Below, piece by piece: positions 8,423-16,936 of a DNA stretch of 64,000 bases. A program made the translations under genes and the position numbers. The stretch lies in the NCBI RefSeq assembly GCF_009925085.1, contig NZ_JAABNR010000007.1, positions 124,001-188,000 on the forward strand, in the 5' to 3' direction. The stretch is from Stagnihabitans tardus. Its GTDB lineage: Bacteria; Pseudomonadota; Alphaproteobacteria; Rhodobacterales; Rhodobacteraceae. The number at the start of each line of letters is the position of its first letter. The first letter of the stretch is position 1. The notes beneath the pieces were generated by a model, which did no database searches, was not told the DNA's origin, and saw nothing but the letters and a program-made list of their open reading frames with translations.

Positions 8423-9368
8423 CGAGATCATCGAGCTGCCCGCCGACAGTCCCGGGCGTCGCTTGCATGTGATGCTGCACCGCTTCGGCACTGCGAAATC
8501 CCGCCCGAAGGTCTATCTGCAAGCCGGCCTCCATGCCGACGAGATGCCGGGGCCCCTGATCCTGCACCACCTGAAGAGCCTTCTGGAAGATGCGGAGATA
8601 ATTGGCGAAATCCTGATCGTCCCCCTGGCCAACCCCATCGGTTTCGCTGAATGGCTGCACGACAAGCCCCAGGGGCGCCGCCACCTGGCCTCGGGGCAGA
8701 ACTTCAACCGTGGCTTCCCCGATGCCCCAACCGACACACCGGACGAAAACGCCGCCCTGCGCAGCCTGCTGCTGAGCCTTTCGCAGGATGCCGACCATGT
8801 CCTTGACCTGCATTGCGACCATTTCGCCGTGCCGCATCTTTACACGACGCCAAGACACCCCGAGCGGACCGACCTCCTGGCCTCTTGCATGGGCGCGCGG
8901 CTGGCGCTGATCGCCGAGGTCTCGGGCGGCCATGCCTTCGACGAGGCCAATCCCGGCGGCTTTGCGGCAACCTTGGAATATCGCGGGCAGTTCGACGTCA
9001 GCGACGCCCTCGCGCAGGCTGATGCCTTGGGCCTGATGACCTATCTCGGCGCCGTCGGCGCCATCGCCCCGCAGGGCGCCCCCCTGCACGCCCCCGCCCC
9101 CCATCTTCCCCTTGCCGGTGCGCTCGAAGCCCTTGCCCCCCAGGGCGGCATCGTCACCTGGGAGGCCGCTCCGGGCGACGAGGTCCACAAGGGCCAGCCC
9201 ATCGCCCAAGTGACCGATCCCATGACCGGGCTGCGGCTGCCCGTGCCCGCCCCCTGCGACGGGCTCCTCTTCCGGCAAGAGCTGTGGCGCCTGTGCCTGC
9301 GCGGCCAAAGCCTCGCCCATGTCGCGGGGCGCGAGCCTGCCCGCAGCGGCGACCTTCTGTCCGATTGA
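8409..9368 (+). CDS. Succinylglutamate desuccinylase / aspartoacylase family deacylase
   Basis: Zinc-dependent deacylase of 319 residues in the AstE/AspA branch of the M14 fold. The metal site is visible as GLHADE (His and Glu) and LDLHCD (second His), and NFNRGF forms part of the substrate pocket. A lipoyl-like C-terminal beta domain (about 235-305) is also typical. The start is a GTG that overlaps the hydrolase gene by 14 bases, with GAGAGG upstream. Placed between a CocE-like hydrolase and a peptide-type importer, it probably removes an acyl group from an imported N-acyl amino acid or similar compound. The exact substrate cannot be told. Confidence 0.85.
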   Translation: MTSSSEIIELPADSPGRRLHVMLHRFGTAKSRPKVYLQAGLHADEMPGPLILHHLKSLLEDAEIIGEILIVPLANPIGFAEWLHDKPQGRRHLASGQNFNRGFPDAPTDTPDENAALRSLLLSLSQDADHVLDLHCDHFAVPHLYTTPRHPERTDLLASCMGARLALIAEVSGGHAFDEANPGGFAATLEYRGQFDVSDALAQADALGLMTYLGAVGAIAPQGAPLHAPAPHLPLAGALEALAPQGGIVTWEAAPGDEVHKGQPIAQVTDPMTGLRLPVPAPCDGLLFRQELWRLCLRGQSLAHVAGREPARSGDLLSD

Positions 9369-9392
9369 AACCAAAAGACCAGGGAGACCAAG

Positions 9393-10970
9393 ATGCGCCT
9401 TTCGACATGCCTGACCGCCCTCGCGCTGTGCCTTGCCTTGCCCGCCTTTGCCGATGATGTGCTGGACCGGGGCGTGGGGTCGGAATGGTCCTCGCTGGAC
9501 CCGCAGGTCAATTTCGACGCGGCGGCGGGCTGGATCCAGATGGATGCCTATGAGGGGCTGGTGACCTTCGGCACCGATGGCAGCTTGCGGCCGGGCGCGG
9601 CGGAGCGCTGGGATGTCTCGCCCGACGGTCTGACCTATACCTTCCACCTGCGGCCCGGGCTGAAATGGTCGAATGGCGAACCCCTGGTCGCGCAGGACTT
9701 CGTCAACGGGGTCCTCAGGACTCTGAACCCCGAGACCGCCTCGGACAAGGGCTATTACTTCTACTCGGTCGTCAAGGTGAAGGGCGCCGAGGCGCTCGCC
9801 AATGGTGAGACCAAGGATGCCGCGACCCTGGGCGTCACCGCCCCCGATCCGCAGACCGTGGTCTTTCAGCTTTTGACCCCCGCGCCGCATCTCTTGCAGA
9901 TCATGGGCGGCTTCCAGATGGCGCCCTTGTATTCCCCCACCTTCGCCGAGAAGGGCGCGGCCTCTTTCATCGACGCGGGCAACGTGGTCTCGAACGGGGC
10001 CTATACGATCACCGAGATCGTGCCGCAGTCCCATGTTCTCCTGACGAAAAACCCCAATTACTGGGATGCCGCCAATGTCGCCATCCCCCAGGTGAAATAC
10101 CACGTGACCGAGGATTCCTCGACCGAGCTCAAGCGCTACCAGGCGGGCGAGTTGGACATCACCTATGACATCCCGCTCGCCCAGATGGAGACGCTGAAGG
10201 CCGAGATCCCCGACCAGGTGAAAATCGCGCCCTCGACCGAGGTGGTCTATTACTCCTTCAACCTGACCAAGGAGGCGACCGCCAACCCCGACCTGCGCCG
10301 CGCCCTGTCGCTGGCCATCGACCGCGAGACGCTGGAGGGCAAGATCGTGAAGTCCGGCGCCATCCCGGACTATTCCTATGCCGGCGGCTTCGACCCGGCC
10401 TATCAGGGACCCCAGATCGCCGAGGCCGCGATGTCCCAAGCCGAACGCGAGGCGCTGGCGAAAGAGCTTTTCGCCAAGGCGGGCTACGGGCCGGACAAGC
10501 CCCTCAAGCTCACCATCGTCTGCACGGTCGCCGAGGAAAGCAAGAAGCGCGCCCAGGGCGTGGCGCTCATGTGGAAAAAGACGCTGGGCATCGAGGTCGA
10601 GGTCCAGGCCATGGAGCGCAAGGCCTGGCTCGACGCTTTCTACGCCATGGGCTGGGATGTCTTTGCCGACAACCTGGTGGGCGATTTCGCGGGGCCCGAG
10701 ACCTTCCTCGCCTATATGCGCCCCTCGGCCGAGCCCGGCTATCAATGGGTGAAGCCCGAATATGACGCGGCCATGGATGCGGCGGCGGCCCTGGCCGACC
10801 CGGCCCAGCGGTATGAGGCGCTGGCCAAGGCCGAGAAGATCCTGCTCGACGACGCCATCTTCGCCCCCATGGCGATCACGCCGACGCGGATGCTGGTCTC
10901 TCCGGCGGTCAAAGGTTGGGGAGAAAGCCCGGCCGGTTACTGGAACAGCCAGTTCCTGACGCTGGAGTAA
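9393..10970 (+). CDS. Peptide-type ABC transporter substrate-binding protein
   Basis: Periplasmic binding protein of 525 residues (SBP family 5, like OppA/DppA). It starts with a Sec signal peptide cut near ALPAFA-DD and continues with the family pattern DRGVGSEWSSLDPQVNFDAA and SPDGLTYTFHLRPGLKWSNG. AGGGAG precedes the ATG. It delivers ligand to the permease pair encoded next. The neighbouring hydrolases suggest an acylated or peptide-like ligand rather than nickel, but this is inference. Confidence 0.93.
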   Translation: MRLSTCLTALALCLALPAFADDVLDRGVGSEWSSLDPQVNFDAAAGWIQMDAYEGLVTFGTDGSLRPGAAERWDVSPDGLTYTFHLRPGLKWSNGEPLVAQDFVNGVLRTLNPETASDKGYYFYSVVKVKGAEALANGETKDAATLGVTAPDPQTVVFQLLTPAPHLLQIMGGFQMAPLYSPTFAEKGAASFIDAGNVVSNGAYTITEIVPQSHVLLTKNPNYWDAANVAIPQVKYHVTEDSSTELKRYQAGELDITYDIPLAQMETLKAEIPDQVKIAPSTEVVYYSFNLTKEATANPDLRRALSLAIDRETLEGKIVKSGAIPDYSYAGGFDPAYQGPQIAEAAMSQAEREALAKELFAKAGYGPDKPLKLTIVCTVAEESKKRAQGVALMWKKTLGIEVEVQAMERKAWLDAFYAMGWDVFADNLVGDFAGPETFLAYMRPSAEPGYQWVKPEYDAAMDAAAALADPAQRYEALAKAEKILLDDAIFAPMAITPTRMLVSPAVKGWGESPAGYWNSQFLTLE

Positions 10971-11020
10971 GGCCTGGTGGGCAGGGGCAATCAGCGACCC
11001 GCAGCAGGAGAACGGAGGGC

Positions 11021-11941
11021 ATGATCTCCTTCGTGGCCAAAAGGCTCTGGTCGGGGCTCTGGACCCTTGCGGCGCTGATCACGCTGACCTTTTTCGTGAT
11101 GCGGCTGGTGCCGGGAGGGCCGTTTTCGAAGAACCGCAAGATCTCCCCCGAGGTTCAGGCCAATATCGAGGCGGCCTTTCACCTCGATGAGCCCGTCTGG
11201 CGCCAGTTCCTGCGCTACCTGGGGGGGCTCGTGCAGGGCGACCTTGGGCCCTCCTTGCGGTTTCGCGATTACTCGGTGAATGACCTGATCGGCTCGGGCC
11301 TGCCCTATTCGCTGACCTTGGGCTTCTGGGCGATCCTGGTGGCGGCCGCCCTCGGGATCAGCCTCGGCATGGCCGGGGCCCTGCGCCGAAATGGCCCGGT
11401 GGACTGGGCGACCGGGGCCTTCGGCGTCATGGGGATCGCGGTGCCGATCTTTATCCTCGGGCCGCTCGCGCAACTGTATTTCTCCTTGCACCTCGGGCTT
11501 CTCCCGGTCTCGGGCTGGAACGACGGCATCCGGTCGCTGATCCTGCCGGTCCTGATCCTGGCCCTGCCAAACGTCGCCTATATCTCGCGCCTGACGCGGT
11601 CCTCGCTGATCGAATCCCTGCGCGAGCCCCATATCCGCACCGCGCGCGCCAAGGGCATCGGACCATGGCGCGTGTTGCGGGCCCATGCGCTGAACGGAGC
11701 GCTTTTGCCCGTGGTCGCCTATCTCGGCCCGGCCACGGCGGGGCTGATCACCGGGTCGATCCTGATCGAGACGATCTTCGCGCTGCCGGGCGTGGGGCGG
11801 CATTTCGTCGATGCGGCGCTCAACCGCGATTACCCGCTGGTCATGGGCATCACGCTCCTTTACGGCGGTTTCCTCATCCTGTTCAACATCCTGACCGACA
11901 TCACCCGCGCCTGGATGGACCCGAGGCTGCGTCATGGCTAG
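11021..11941 (+). CDS. Peptide-type ABC transporter permease, OppB/DppB-like
   Basis: Inner-membrane permease of 306 residues. The start at 11021 has GGAGGG in front and gives the usual OppB N-terminus with a single helix followed by GGPF. The frame extends 105 bases upstream only into the gap after the binding protein. The cytoplasmic coupling loop EPHIRTARAKGIGPWRVLRAHALNGALLP is the conserved EAA motif region. Its 3' end overlaps the partner permease by 8 bases. Confidence 0.93.
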   Translation: MISFVAKRLWSGLWTLAALITLTFFVMRLVPGGPFSKNRKISPEVQANIEAAFHLDEPVWRQFLRYLGGLVQGDLGPSLRFRDYSVNDLIGSGLPYSLTLGFWAILVAAALGISLGMAGALRRNGPVDWATGAFGVMGIAVPIFILGPLAQLYFSLHLGLLPVSGWNDGIRSLILPVLILALPNVAYISRLTRSSLIESLREPHIRTARAKGIGPWRVLRAHALNGALLPVVAYLGPATAGLITGSILIETIFALPGVGRHFVDAALNRDYPLVMGITLLYGGFLILFNILTDITRAWMDPRLRHG

Positions 11942-12785
11942 GTCCCCCTTCCGCCTCGCCCTCGCGCGCTTCCTGAAGAACCGCATGGCCGTGGCCTGCA
12001 CCCTCCTTCTGGCCCTGATCGTGGCGCTCTGTTTCCTCGGCCCGCTCTTCTTCCCCTTCACCGGAGAGGACAGCGATTTCGACAATATCTCCGCCCCGAT
12101 CGACCTGTTCTCCGCCCACCCTTTCGGCACCGACGACTTCGGCCGCGACCTGCTGGTCCGGGTGATGGAGGGCGGCCAGGTCTCCTTGACCATCGGCTTC
12201 CTCGGCGCGCTGGCCGCAGGCGTCATCGGCACGCTTTACGGCGCGGTGGCGGGCTTTGCGGGCGGCAGGCTTGACCGGCTGATGATGGCCGCGGTCGAGG
12301 TGCTTTACGGCTTTCCTTACGTCATCCTCGTGGTCCTTCTGTCGATGCTCCTCGGCGGCGGCAATATCGCGCTCTTTGCCGCCATCGTCTTCACCCTCTG
12401 GCTCACCCCCGCCACCATCGTCCGCGCCCAGGCGCAATCCCTCGCCCGCCGCGAGTTCATCGAGGCCGCGCGGGCCGGCGGCATGACCAACACCGCCATC
12501 GTCCTGCAACATATCGTCCCCAACACCATGGTTCTGGTCCTGGTCTATGGCTCGCTTCTGGTCCCCGAAGTGATCCTCTCGGAAAGCTTCCTCTCCTTCC
12601 TCGGCATCGGCATCAAGGAGCCCCAGGCCTCCTGGGGCAACCTGATCGAGGCGGGGACCGCGCAGATGGAGACCGACCTGCGCCTCCTTGCCCTGCCGGG
12701 AGGGCTTTTGGCCCTGGTGCTCTTCAGCCTGAACTTCATCGCCGATGGGCTGCGAGATGCCTTCGACCCCAAGGAGCGGCTTTAG
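11934..12785 (+). CDS. Peptide-type ABC transporter permease, OppC/DppC-like
   Basis: Second permease, 283 residues. The N-terminal segment (MARSPFRLALARFLKNRMA) and the motif HPFGTDDFGRDLLVRVMEG are diagnostic of the OppC/DppC half. The EAA loop is visible at REFIEAARAGGMTNTAIVLQ, followed by SFLSFLGIGIKEP. It overlaps oppB by 8 bases and stops directly before the first ATPase start. Confidence 0.93.
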   Translation: MARSPFRLALARFLKNRMAVACTLLLALIVALCFLGPLFFPFTGEDSDFDNISAPIDLFSAHPFGTDDFGRDLLVRVMEGGQVSLTIGFLGALAAGVIGTLYGAVAGFAGGRLDRLMMAAVEVLYGFPYVILVVLLSMLLGGGNIALFAAIVFTLWLTPATIVRAQAQSLARREFIEAARAGGMTNTAIVLQHIVPNTMVLVLVYGSLLVPEVILSESFLSFLGIGIKEPQASWGNLIEAGTAQMETDLRLLALPGGLLALVLFSLNFIADGLRDAFDPKERL

Positions 12786-13718
12786 ATGCTGGAGATCAAG
12801 GGCTTGACGGTCGATTTCCGGGTCGAGGGCCGCATGGTCCGGGCGGTGGATGGGGTCAGCCTGTCTATCGCCAAGGGGCAGGTCATGGGGCTGGTGGGCG
12901 AAAGCGGCTCGGGGAAATCCCAGGTGCTTTACGCGCTGATGGGGCTCTTGGCCGAGAACGGGCGGGCAGGGGGGCAGGCTTTGTTCCAGGGGCAGGACCT
13001 GTTGACGATGGCGCCGCGCGCTTTGGACCTGCTGCGCGGCAAGCGGATCGCGATGATCTTCCAGGACCCGATGACCGCCCTCAACCCCTATCAGCGCGTC
13101 GGCGACCAGTTGGCCGAGGTCCTGTTCCACCTGCCGAAGGCGCAGGCCTGGGAGCGCGCGGTGGCCATGCTTGAGCGGGTGAAAATCCCCGATGCCGCCG
13201 CCCGGGCGCGCCGCTATCCGCATGAATTCTCGGGCGGGATGCGCCAAAGGGTGATGATCGCCATGGCGCTTTTGGCCGAACCCGACCTCCTCCTAGCCGA
13301 TGAGCCCACGACCGCGCTGGATGTCACGATCCAGGCGCAGATCCTTGATCTCCTGGGCGAACTCGCCGCCGAGACCCAGACCGCCATCCTGATCGTCACC
13401 CATGACCTCGGCGTCGTGGCCCGCCTTTGCGACCGCGTCACCGTCCTTTACGGAGGCCGGGTGATGGAGGAAGCCGGGGCCGAGGCGCTCTTCGAAGCCC
13501 CCCGCCATCCCTATTCCCAAGGCCTCCTCGCGGCCACGCCCCGGATGGAGGCCCCCCTCGCCCCCCGCATGACCACGATCCCCGGCACCCCCCGCGCGGG
13601 CGCCGCAAGCCTGCCCGGCTGCCCCTTCGCCCCGCGCTGCGCCCTTGTCACCGACCGCTGCCGCAAGGAAACCCCGCAACTCATCGAGGGCATCGCCTGC
13701 CGCGAGGTGACCCGATGA
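12786..13718 (+). CDS. Peptide-type ABC transporter ATPase, OppD/DppD-like
   Basis: ATP-binding subunit of 310 residues. Walker A reads GESGSGKSQ, the signature motif is [11 protein letters not shown], Walker B is [12 protein letters not shown], and the H-loop is IVTHDLG. The C-terminus has the OppD-type extension with three cysteines ([15 protein letters not shown]). Those residues bind an iron-sulfur cluster in some members. Start codon directly after the permease stop; ATGA overlap with the next ATPase. Confidence 0.94.
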   Translation: MLEIKGLTVDFRVEGRMVRAVDGVSLSIAKGQVMGLVGESGSGKSQVLYALMGLLAENGRAGGQALFQGQDLLTMAPRALDLLRGKRIAMIFQDPMTALNPYQRVGDQLAEVLFHLPKAQAWERAVAMLERVKIPDAAARARRYPHEFSGGMRQRVMIAMALLAEPDLLLADEPTTALDVTIQAQILDLLGELAAETQTAILIVTHDLGVVARLCDRVTVLYGGRVMEEAGAEALFEAPRHPYSQGLLAATPRMEAPLAPRMTTIPGTPRAGAASLPGCPFAPRCALVTDRCRKETPQLIEGIACREVTR

Positions 13719-14671
13719 TCCTCGAGGCGCGCAACCTCTCCGTGGCCTATCCCCTCCCGCGCGGGTTGATCTCGCGGCCCGCGCCCCTGACCGTGGTGCA
13801 TGACGTCTCCTTCCGGCTGGAACGCGGCAAGACGCTGGGTATCGTCGGCGAAAGTGGTTGCGGGAAATCGACCCTGGGGCGGGCGCTGTTGCACCTTCTC
13901 CCCGCCGCCAAGGGAGAGGTCCTTTGGGCGGGCGAGAACCCGGCGCAGATGGCGCCCGAGACGCTGCGGAAGGCCCGTGCGAAACGGCAGATCATCTTCC
14001 AGGACCCGATCGCGGCCTTGGACCCCCGGATGACGGTGCTGAAAAGCCTGACCCGTCCCCTGGCGACCTTTGAACCGGGCATCACCCGCGCCGAGTCCCG
14101 CGACCGCGCCGCCGAGGTCCTGCAACGCACTGGCCTCTCAGCCGATTACCTGGCCCGCTATCCGCACGAACTCTCCGGCGGCCAGGCGCAACGGGTGGGC
14201 ATCGCCCGGGCGCTCATTGCCAGGCCCGAGGTGATCATCTGCGACGAACCGGTCAGCGCGCTCGATGTCTCGATCCAGGCCCAGGTGGTGAACCTGCTTC
14301 TGGACCTGCAAGAGGACCTGGGCCTGGCGCTGGTCTTCATCAGCCACAACCTCGCCGTGGTGCGGCAGATGGCCGATGAGGTCATGGTCATGTGCCTGGG
14401 CCGCGTCGTCGAACAGGCCCCGGCGGAGGCCTTCCACCTCTCCCCCCAGCACCCCTATTCGCAGGCCCTGCGCCAGGCCGTGCCAGAGCCCGACCCCTTG
14501 GCCGAAAGATCAAGGCGTGGCAAGGCTTTGCAGGGCGAACTTCCCTCGGTCCATGCCCCGCCGCCGGGCTGCGTCTTCGCCAGCCGCTGCGACCGCGCAA
14601 GGCCCGAGTGCCGGACCACCCGTCCGGAACTCGCCCCGCGCGGAGCGGCCCTCGTGGCCTGCCCTTACTAG
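13715..14671 (+). CDS. Peptide-type ABC transporter ATPase, OppF/DppF-like
   Basis: Second ATPase, 318 residues, last gene of the transporter operon. Walker A GESGCGKST, signature LSGGQAQRVGIA, Walker B VIICDEPVSALD and H-loop FISHNLA are intact. The C-terminal OppF extension carries a cysteine cluster (GCVFASRCDRARPEC). The start overlaps the oppD-like stop (ATGA). The stop codon TAG is also the first three bases of a palindromic intergenic element that separates it from convergent eryI. Confidence 0.94.
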   Translation: MILEARNLSVAYPLPRGLISRPAPLTVVHDVSFRLERGKTLGIVGESGCGKSTLGRALLHLLPAAKGEVLWAGENPAQMAPETLRKARAKRQIIFQDPIAALDPRMTVLKSLTRPLATFEPGITRAESRDRAAEVLQRTGLSADYLARYPHELSGGQAQRVGIARALIARPEVIICDEPVSALDVSIQAQVVNLLLDLQEDLGLALVFISHNLAVVRQMADEVMVMCLGRVVEQAPAEAFHLSPQHPYSQALRQAVPEPDPLAERSRRGKALQGELPSVHAPPPGCVFASRCDRARPECRTTRPELAPRGAALVACPY

Positions 14672-14728
14672 AGCTTTTCCCCGCACGTTCTTTGCGCAAA
14701 ACCGGTTCCCCGTTTTGCGCGACCTGCT
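14669..14728. repeat. RIME-like alphaproteobacterial palindromic element
   Basis: The element starts TAGAGC and contains a perfect 9-base stem, GCGCAAAAC (14694-14702) with GTTTTGCGC (14712-14720), around a GGTTCCCC loop. The wording CGCACGTTCTTTGCGCAAAA resembles RIME-type intergenic palindromes known from rhizobia. It fills the whole gap between the convergent oppF-like and eryI genes and supplies the oppF-like stop codon at its left end. It may act as a two-way terminator, though no T-run is present. Confidence 0.6.
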
Positions 14729-15187
14729 TCAGGCCTTGTACTTCGCGTCGATGGCGTTCATCGCCGCGACATTGCCCGCCGACTTGCCCGCCTTGTCGAA
14801 GTTCAGCGTCTCGGCCAGCCAGGCTTCGGCGATGGCTTTGGCGAGTTCCGACCCGATGACCCGCGCCCCCATGGTAATGATCTGCGCGTCGTTGGAAAGC
14901 GCCGCGCGGGTGGCCGAATAAGTGTCATGTGTCAGCGCGGCGCGGATGCCCGGAACCTTGTTGGCGCTGATGCAGACGCCGATCCCCGTGCCGCAAACGA
15001 GGATCGCGCGGTCATAGGTCCCGTCCAGCACGCCCGAGGCCACCCGCTCCGAGAGATTGGCATAGAAGGGATCGGCCTGGCCCTCCTGGCGCGAAATCTC
15101 ATGGACCTCATGCGCGCCCTTCAGGTGATCGGCCAGGAGTTTCGCCAGACCCTCTCCGGCGCTGTCGCCTGCGATGGCAAGTTTCAT
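14729..15187 (-). CDS. eryI: RpiB-type D-erythrose-4-phosphate isomerase
   Basis: Isomerase of 152 residues in the RpiB/LacAB family. The motifs are GDSAGE at the N-terminus and [16 protein letters not shown] around the catalytic Cys. In Brucella the RpiB-like enzyme of the erythritol operon (EryI) converts D-erythrulose 4-phosphate to D-erythrose 4-phosphate. Position as last gene of an ery operon, after the TIM-like gene, gives that assignment here rather than ribose-5-phosphate isomerase. ATGA overlap with eryH. The stop lies at the edge of a RIME-like palindrome. Confidence 0.88.
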   Translation of the reverse strand: MKLAIAGDSAGEGLAKLLADHLKGAHEVHEISRQEGQADPFYANLSERVASGVLDGTYDRAILVCGTGIGVCISANKVPGIRAALTHDTYSATRAALSNDAQIITMGARVIGSELAKAIAEAWLAETLNFDKAGKSAGNVAAMNAIDAKYKA

Positions 15188-15945
15188 GGGGTATCCTTTC
15201 CAAGTTGGTCCGAGACGCGGGCCAGGATGTCGAGGTAACCCGCGACATCCCAGGCCGAGCGCCCGATGAAGAGCCCGTCCACATGGGGGCAGGCGATGAG
15301 TTCCGCGCAATTGCCGGGGTTGACCGAGCCGCCATAAAGGCAGGGAATGCGCCGCCCGGTGACCTCATGGGCCACCGCGATGATCTCGGCCTGGCGGGCA
15401 TCGGCGTAACCGGCCGAGGCGGGGATGCCGCCCGCGCCGATGGCCCAGACCGGCTCATAGGCCAGAAGCACCGGGGCCGCGCCCACATCCGCCAGGGCCA
15501 TGCGGGTCTGATGGGCCAGGACCTCCGCCGCCCGGCCCGCCTCGCGCTCCTCCAGCGTCTCGCCGATGCAGATCAGCGGGATCAGCCCGTGACGCACGGC
15601 GGCGGCGGCTTTCAGGCCCACCGCCTCATCCGTCTCGCCGAAATGCGCGCGGCGTTCGGAATGGCCAAGCTCCACGAGGTCGAGCCCGCAATCCTTCAGC
15701 ATCAAAGGGCTGATTTCCCCGGTCCAGGCGCCCTGATCCTCCCAATGCATGTTCTGCGCACCGACCTTGACGGAGGTCGCCGCCAGCATCGCCTTGACCT
15801 CGCGGACGGCGGTAAAGGGCGGGATGACGAAGCGCTGCAGGCGGGGGTCGCGGCTGGCCTCGGTGGCCAGAAGCCCCTCGGCGAAGGCCCGCGCCTCGGC
15901 CAGGGTCTTGTTCATCTTCCAGCTGGTGCCGATCCAGAATGTCAT
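15184..15945 (-). CDS. eryH: TIM-like tetrulose-4-phosphate isomerase
   Basis: Triosephosphate-isomerase-fold protein of 253 residues. The catalytic Lys (SWKMN), His (ELGHSERR), Glu (AYEPVWAIG) and phosphate loop (GGSVNPGN) are present. The Asn of the usual NWKMN motif is Ser, a change I associate with the TpiA2/EryH branch rather than glycolytic TpiA. In Brucella EryH works on D-3-tetrulose 4-phosphate between EryC and EryI. Operon position between eryD and eryI supports this role. Confidence 0.87.
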   Translation of the reverse strand: MTFWIGTSWKMNKTLAEARAFAEGLLATEASRDPRLQRFVIPPFTAVREVKAMLAATSVKVGAQNMHWEDQGAWTGEISPLMLKDCGLDLVELGHSERRAHFGETDEAVGLKAAAAVRHGLIPLICIGETLEEREAGRAAEVLAHQTRMALADVGAAPVLLAYEPVWAIGAGGIPASAGYADARQAEIIAVAHEVTGRRIPCLYGGSVNPGNCAELIACPHVDGLFIGRSAWDVAGYLDILARVSDQLGKDTP

Positions 15946-15982
15946 GTTCGTCTTCCAGAGAGTGGGGGTCCTGAGAAACAGG

Positions 15983-16936
15983 TCATGTCGGGGGCGCCAG
16001 AAGGGCGCGGGCCGTGGTCTCGTCGGTGATCAGCCCCATGAGCCGCCCGCTGGAGAGGATCGCCCTCAGCGCCCCCGTCTTGCCGGGGCCGCCGGCGATG
16101 GCGACGATGCGGCTTTGGCGCGGGGCATCGAGCGTGGTGGCGAGCGTGCGCCGGGTAAGGGCCGTGGTCAGCACATGGCCGTGCTCGTCGAAGAAATGGC
16201 CCAGCATCTCGGCCACGCCGCCCTCGGCCCGGATCGCAGCCAGCTCTCCGGCGCCGATCATCCCCGAGGTCACCAGCTGCGCATCGCGTTCCACCGTGCC
16301 CACGCCCACCAGTTTCAGGCTCGCTTCCTCGGTCAGGGCGAAGAGGTCGGCGACCCCGGGTTGGCTCAGGAGGACCGCGCGGTCCTCGACCGAATTGGCA
16401 TAGAAGGGCACGGGCAGGATATGGGCCTGGGCGCCGCAGGTCTCGGCGATCCGGTACATGACGTCATGCGGGTTGGCGGCATAGGACCGCGTGAGCCCGC
16501 CCAGCAGCGAGACGAAGCGCAGCCCCGGCGCCTCGGTGCGCGGCAGTTGGCGGACAGCGGCCAGGAGCGTGCGGCCGTGGGAGAGGCCGATGACCTGGTG
16601 GGCGCCCGATTCGATGGCGCGGCGCAGGTAATCCGCCCCGGCCTGGCCCAAAGCCCGCAGCGGCAGGTCGGTTTCGCCAAGGTCGGGGGCCACTTCGCAG
16701 GTCGTCAGGCCAAAGCGGGCGCAAAGCGCCGCCTCCAGGCTCGCGCAATCCGCAGCCTTGCCGGTGATCGAGACCCGGACCACGCCCTCGGCCACGGCGC
16801 GGGCGATCAGGCGATGGGCCTTGACCGAGGGCACTTGCAGGCGCCTTGCGACCTCGGCCTGGGTCAGGCCGCCGACGTAATGCAGCCAGGCGGCGCGGAT
16901 CGAGAGGTCCTGTTCGGGGTCGGGACGCTGGGCCAT
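15983..16936 (-). CDS. eryD: SorC-family regulator of the erythritol operon
   Basis: Regulator of 317 residues with an N-terminal helix-turn-helix (YVGGLTQAEVARRLQVPSVK, residues about 20-39) and a SorC-type effector domain carrying GLSHGRT and RFVSLLGGL. Brucella EryD is a repressor of the ery operon relieved by a pathway intermediate and belongs to this family. Start and stop overlap with the iron alcohol dehydrogenase gene (TGATG). It lies inside the operon it is expected to control; the operator should lie in the eryA upstream region. Confidence 0.87.
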   Translation of the reverse strand: MAQRPDPEQDLSIRAAWLHYVGGLTQAEVARRLQVPSVKAHRLIARAVAEGVVRVSITGKAADCASLEAALCARFGLTTCEVAPDLGETDLPLRALGQAGADYLRRAIESGAHQVIGLSHGRTLLAAVRQLPRTEAPGLRFVSLLGGLTRSYAANPHDVMYRIAETCGAQAHILPVPFYANSVEDRAVLLSQPGVADLFALTEEASLKLVGVGTVERDAQLVTSGMIGAGELAAIRAEGGVAEMLGHFFDEHGHVLTTALTRRTLATTLDAPRQSRIVAIAGGPGKTGALRAILSSGRLMGLITDETTARALLAPPT

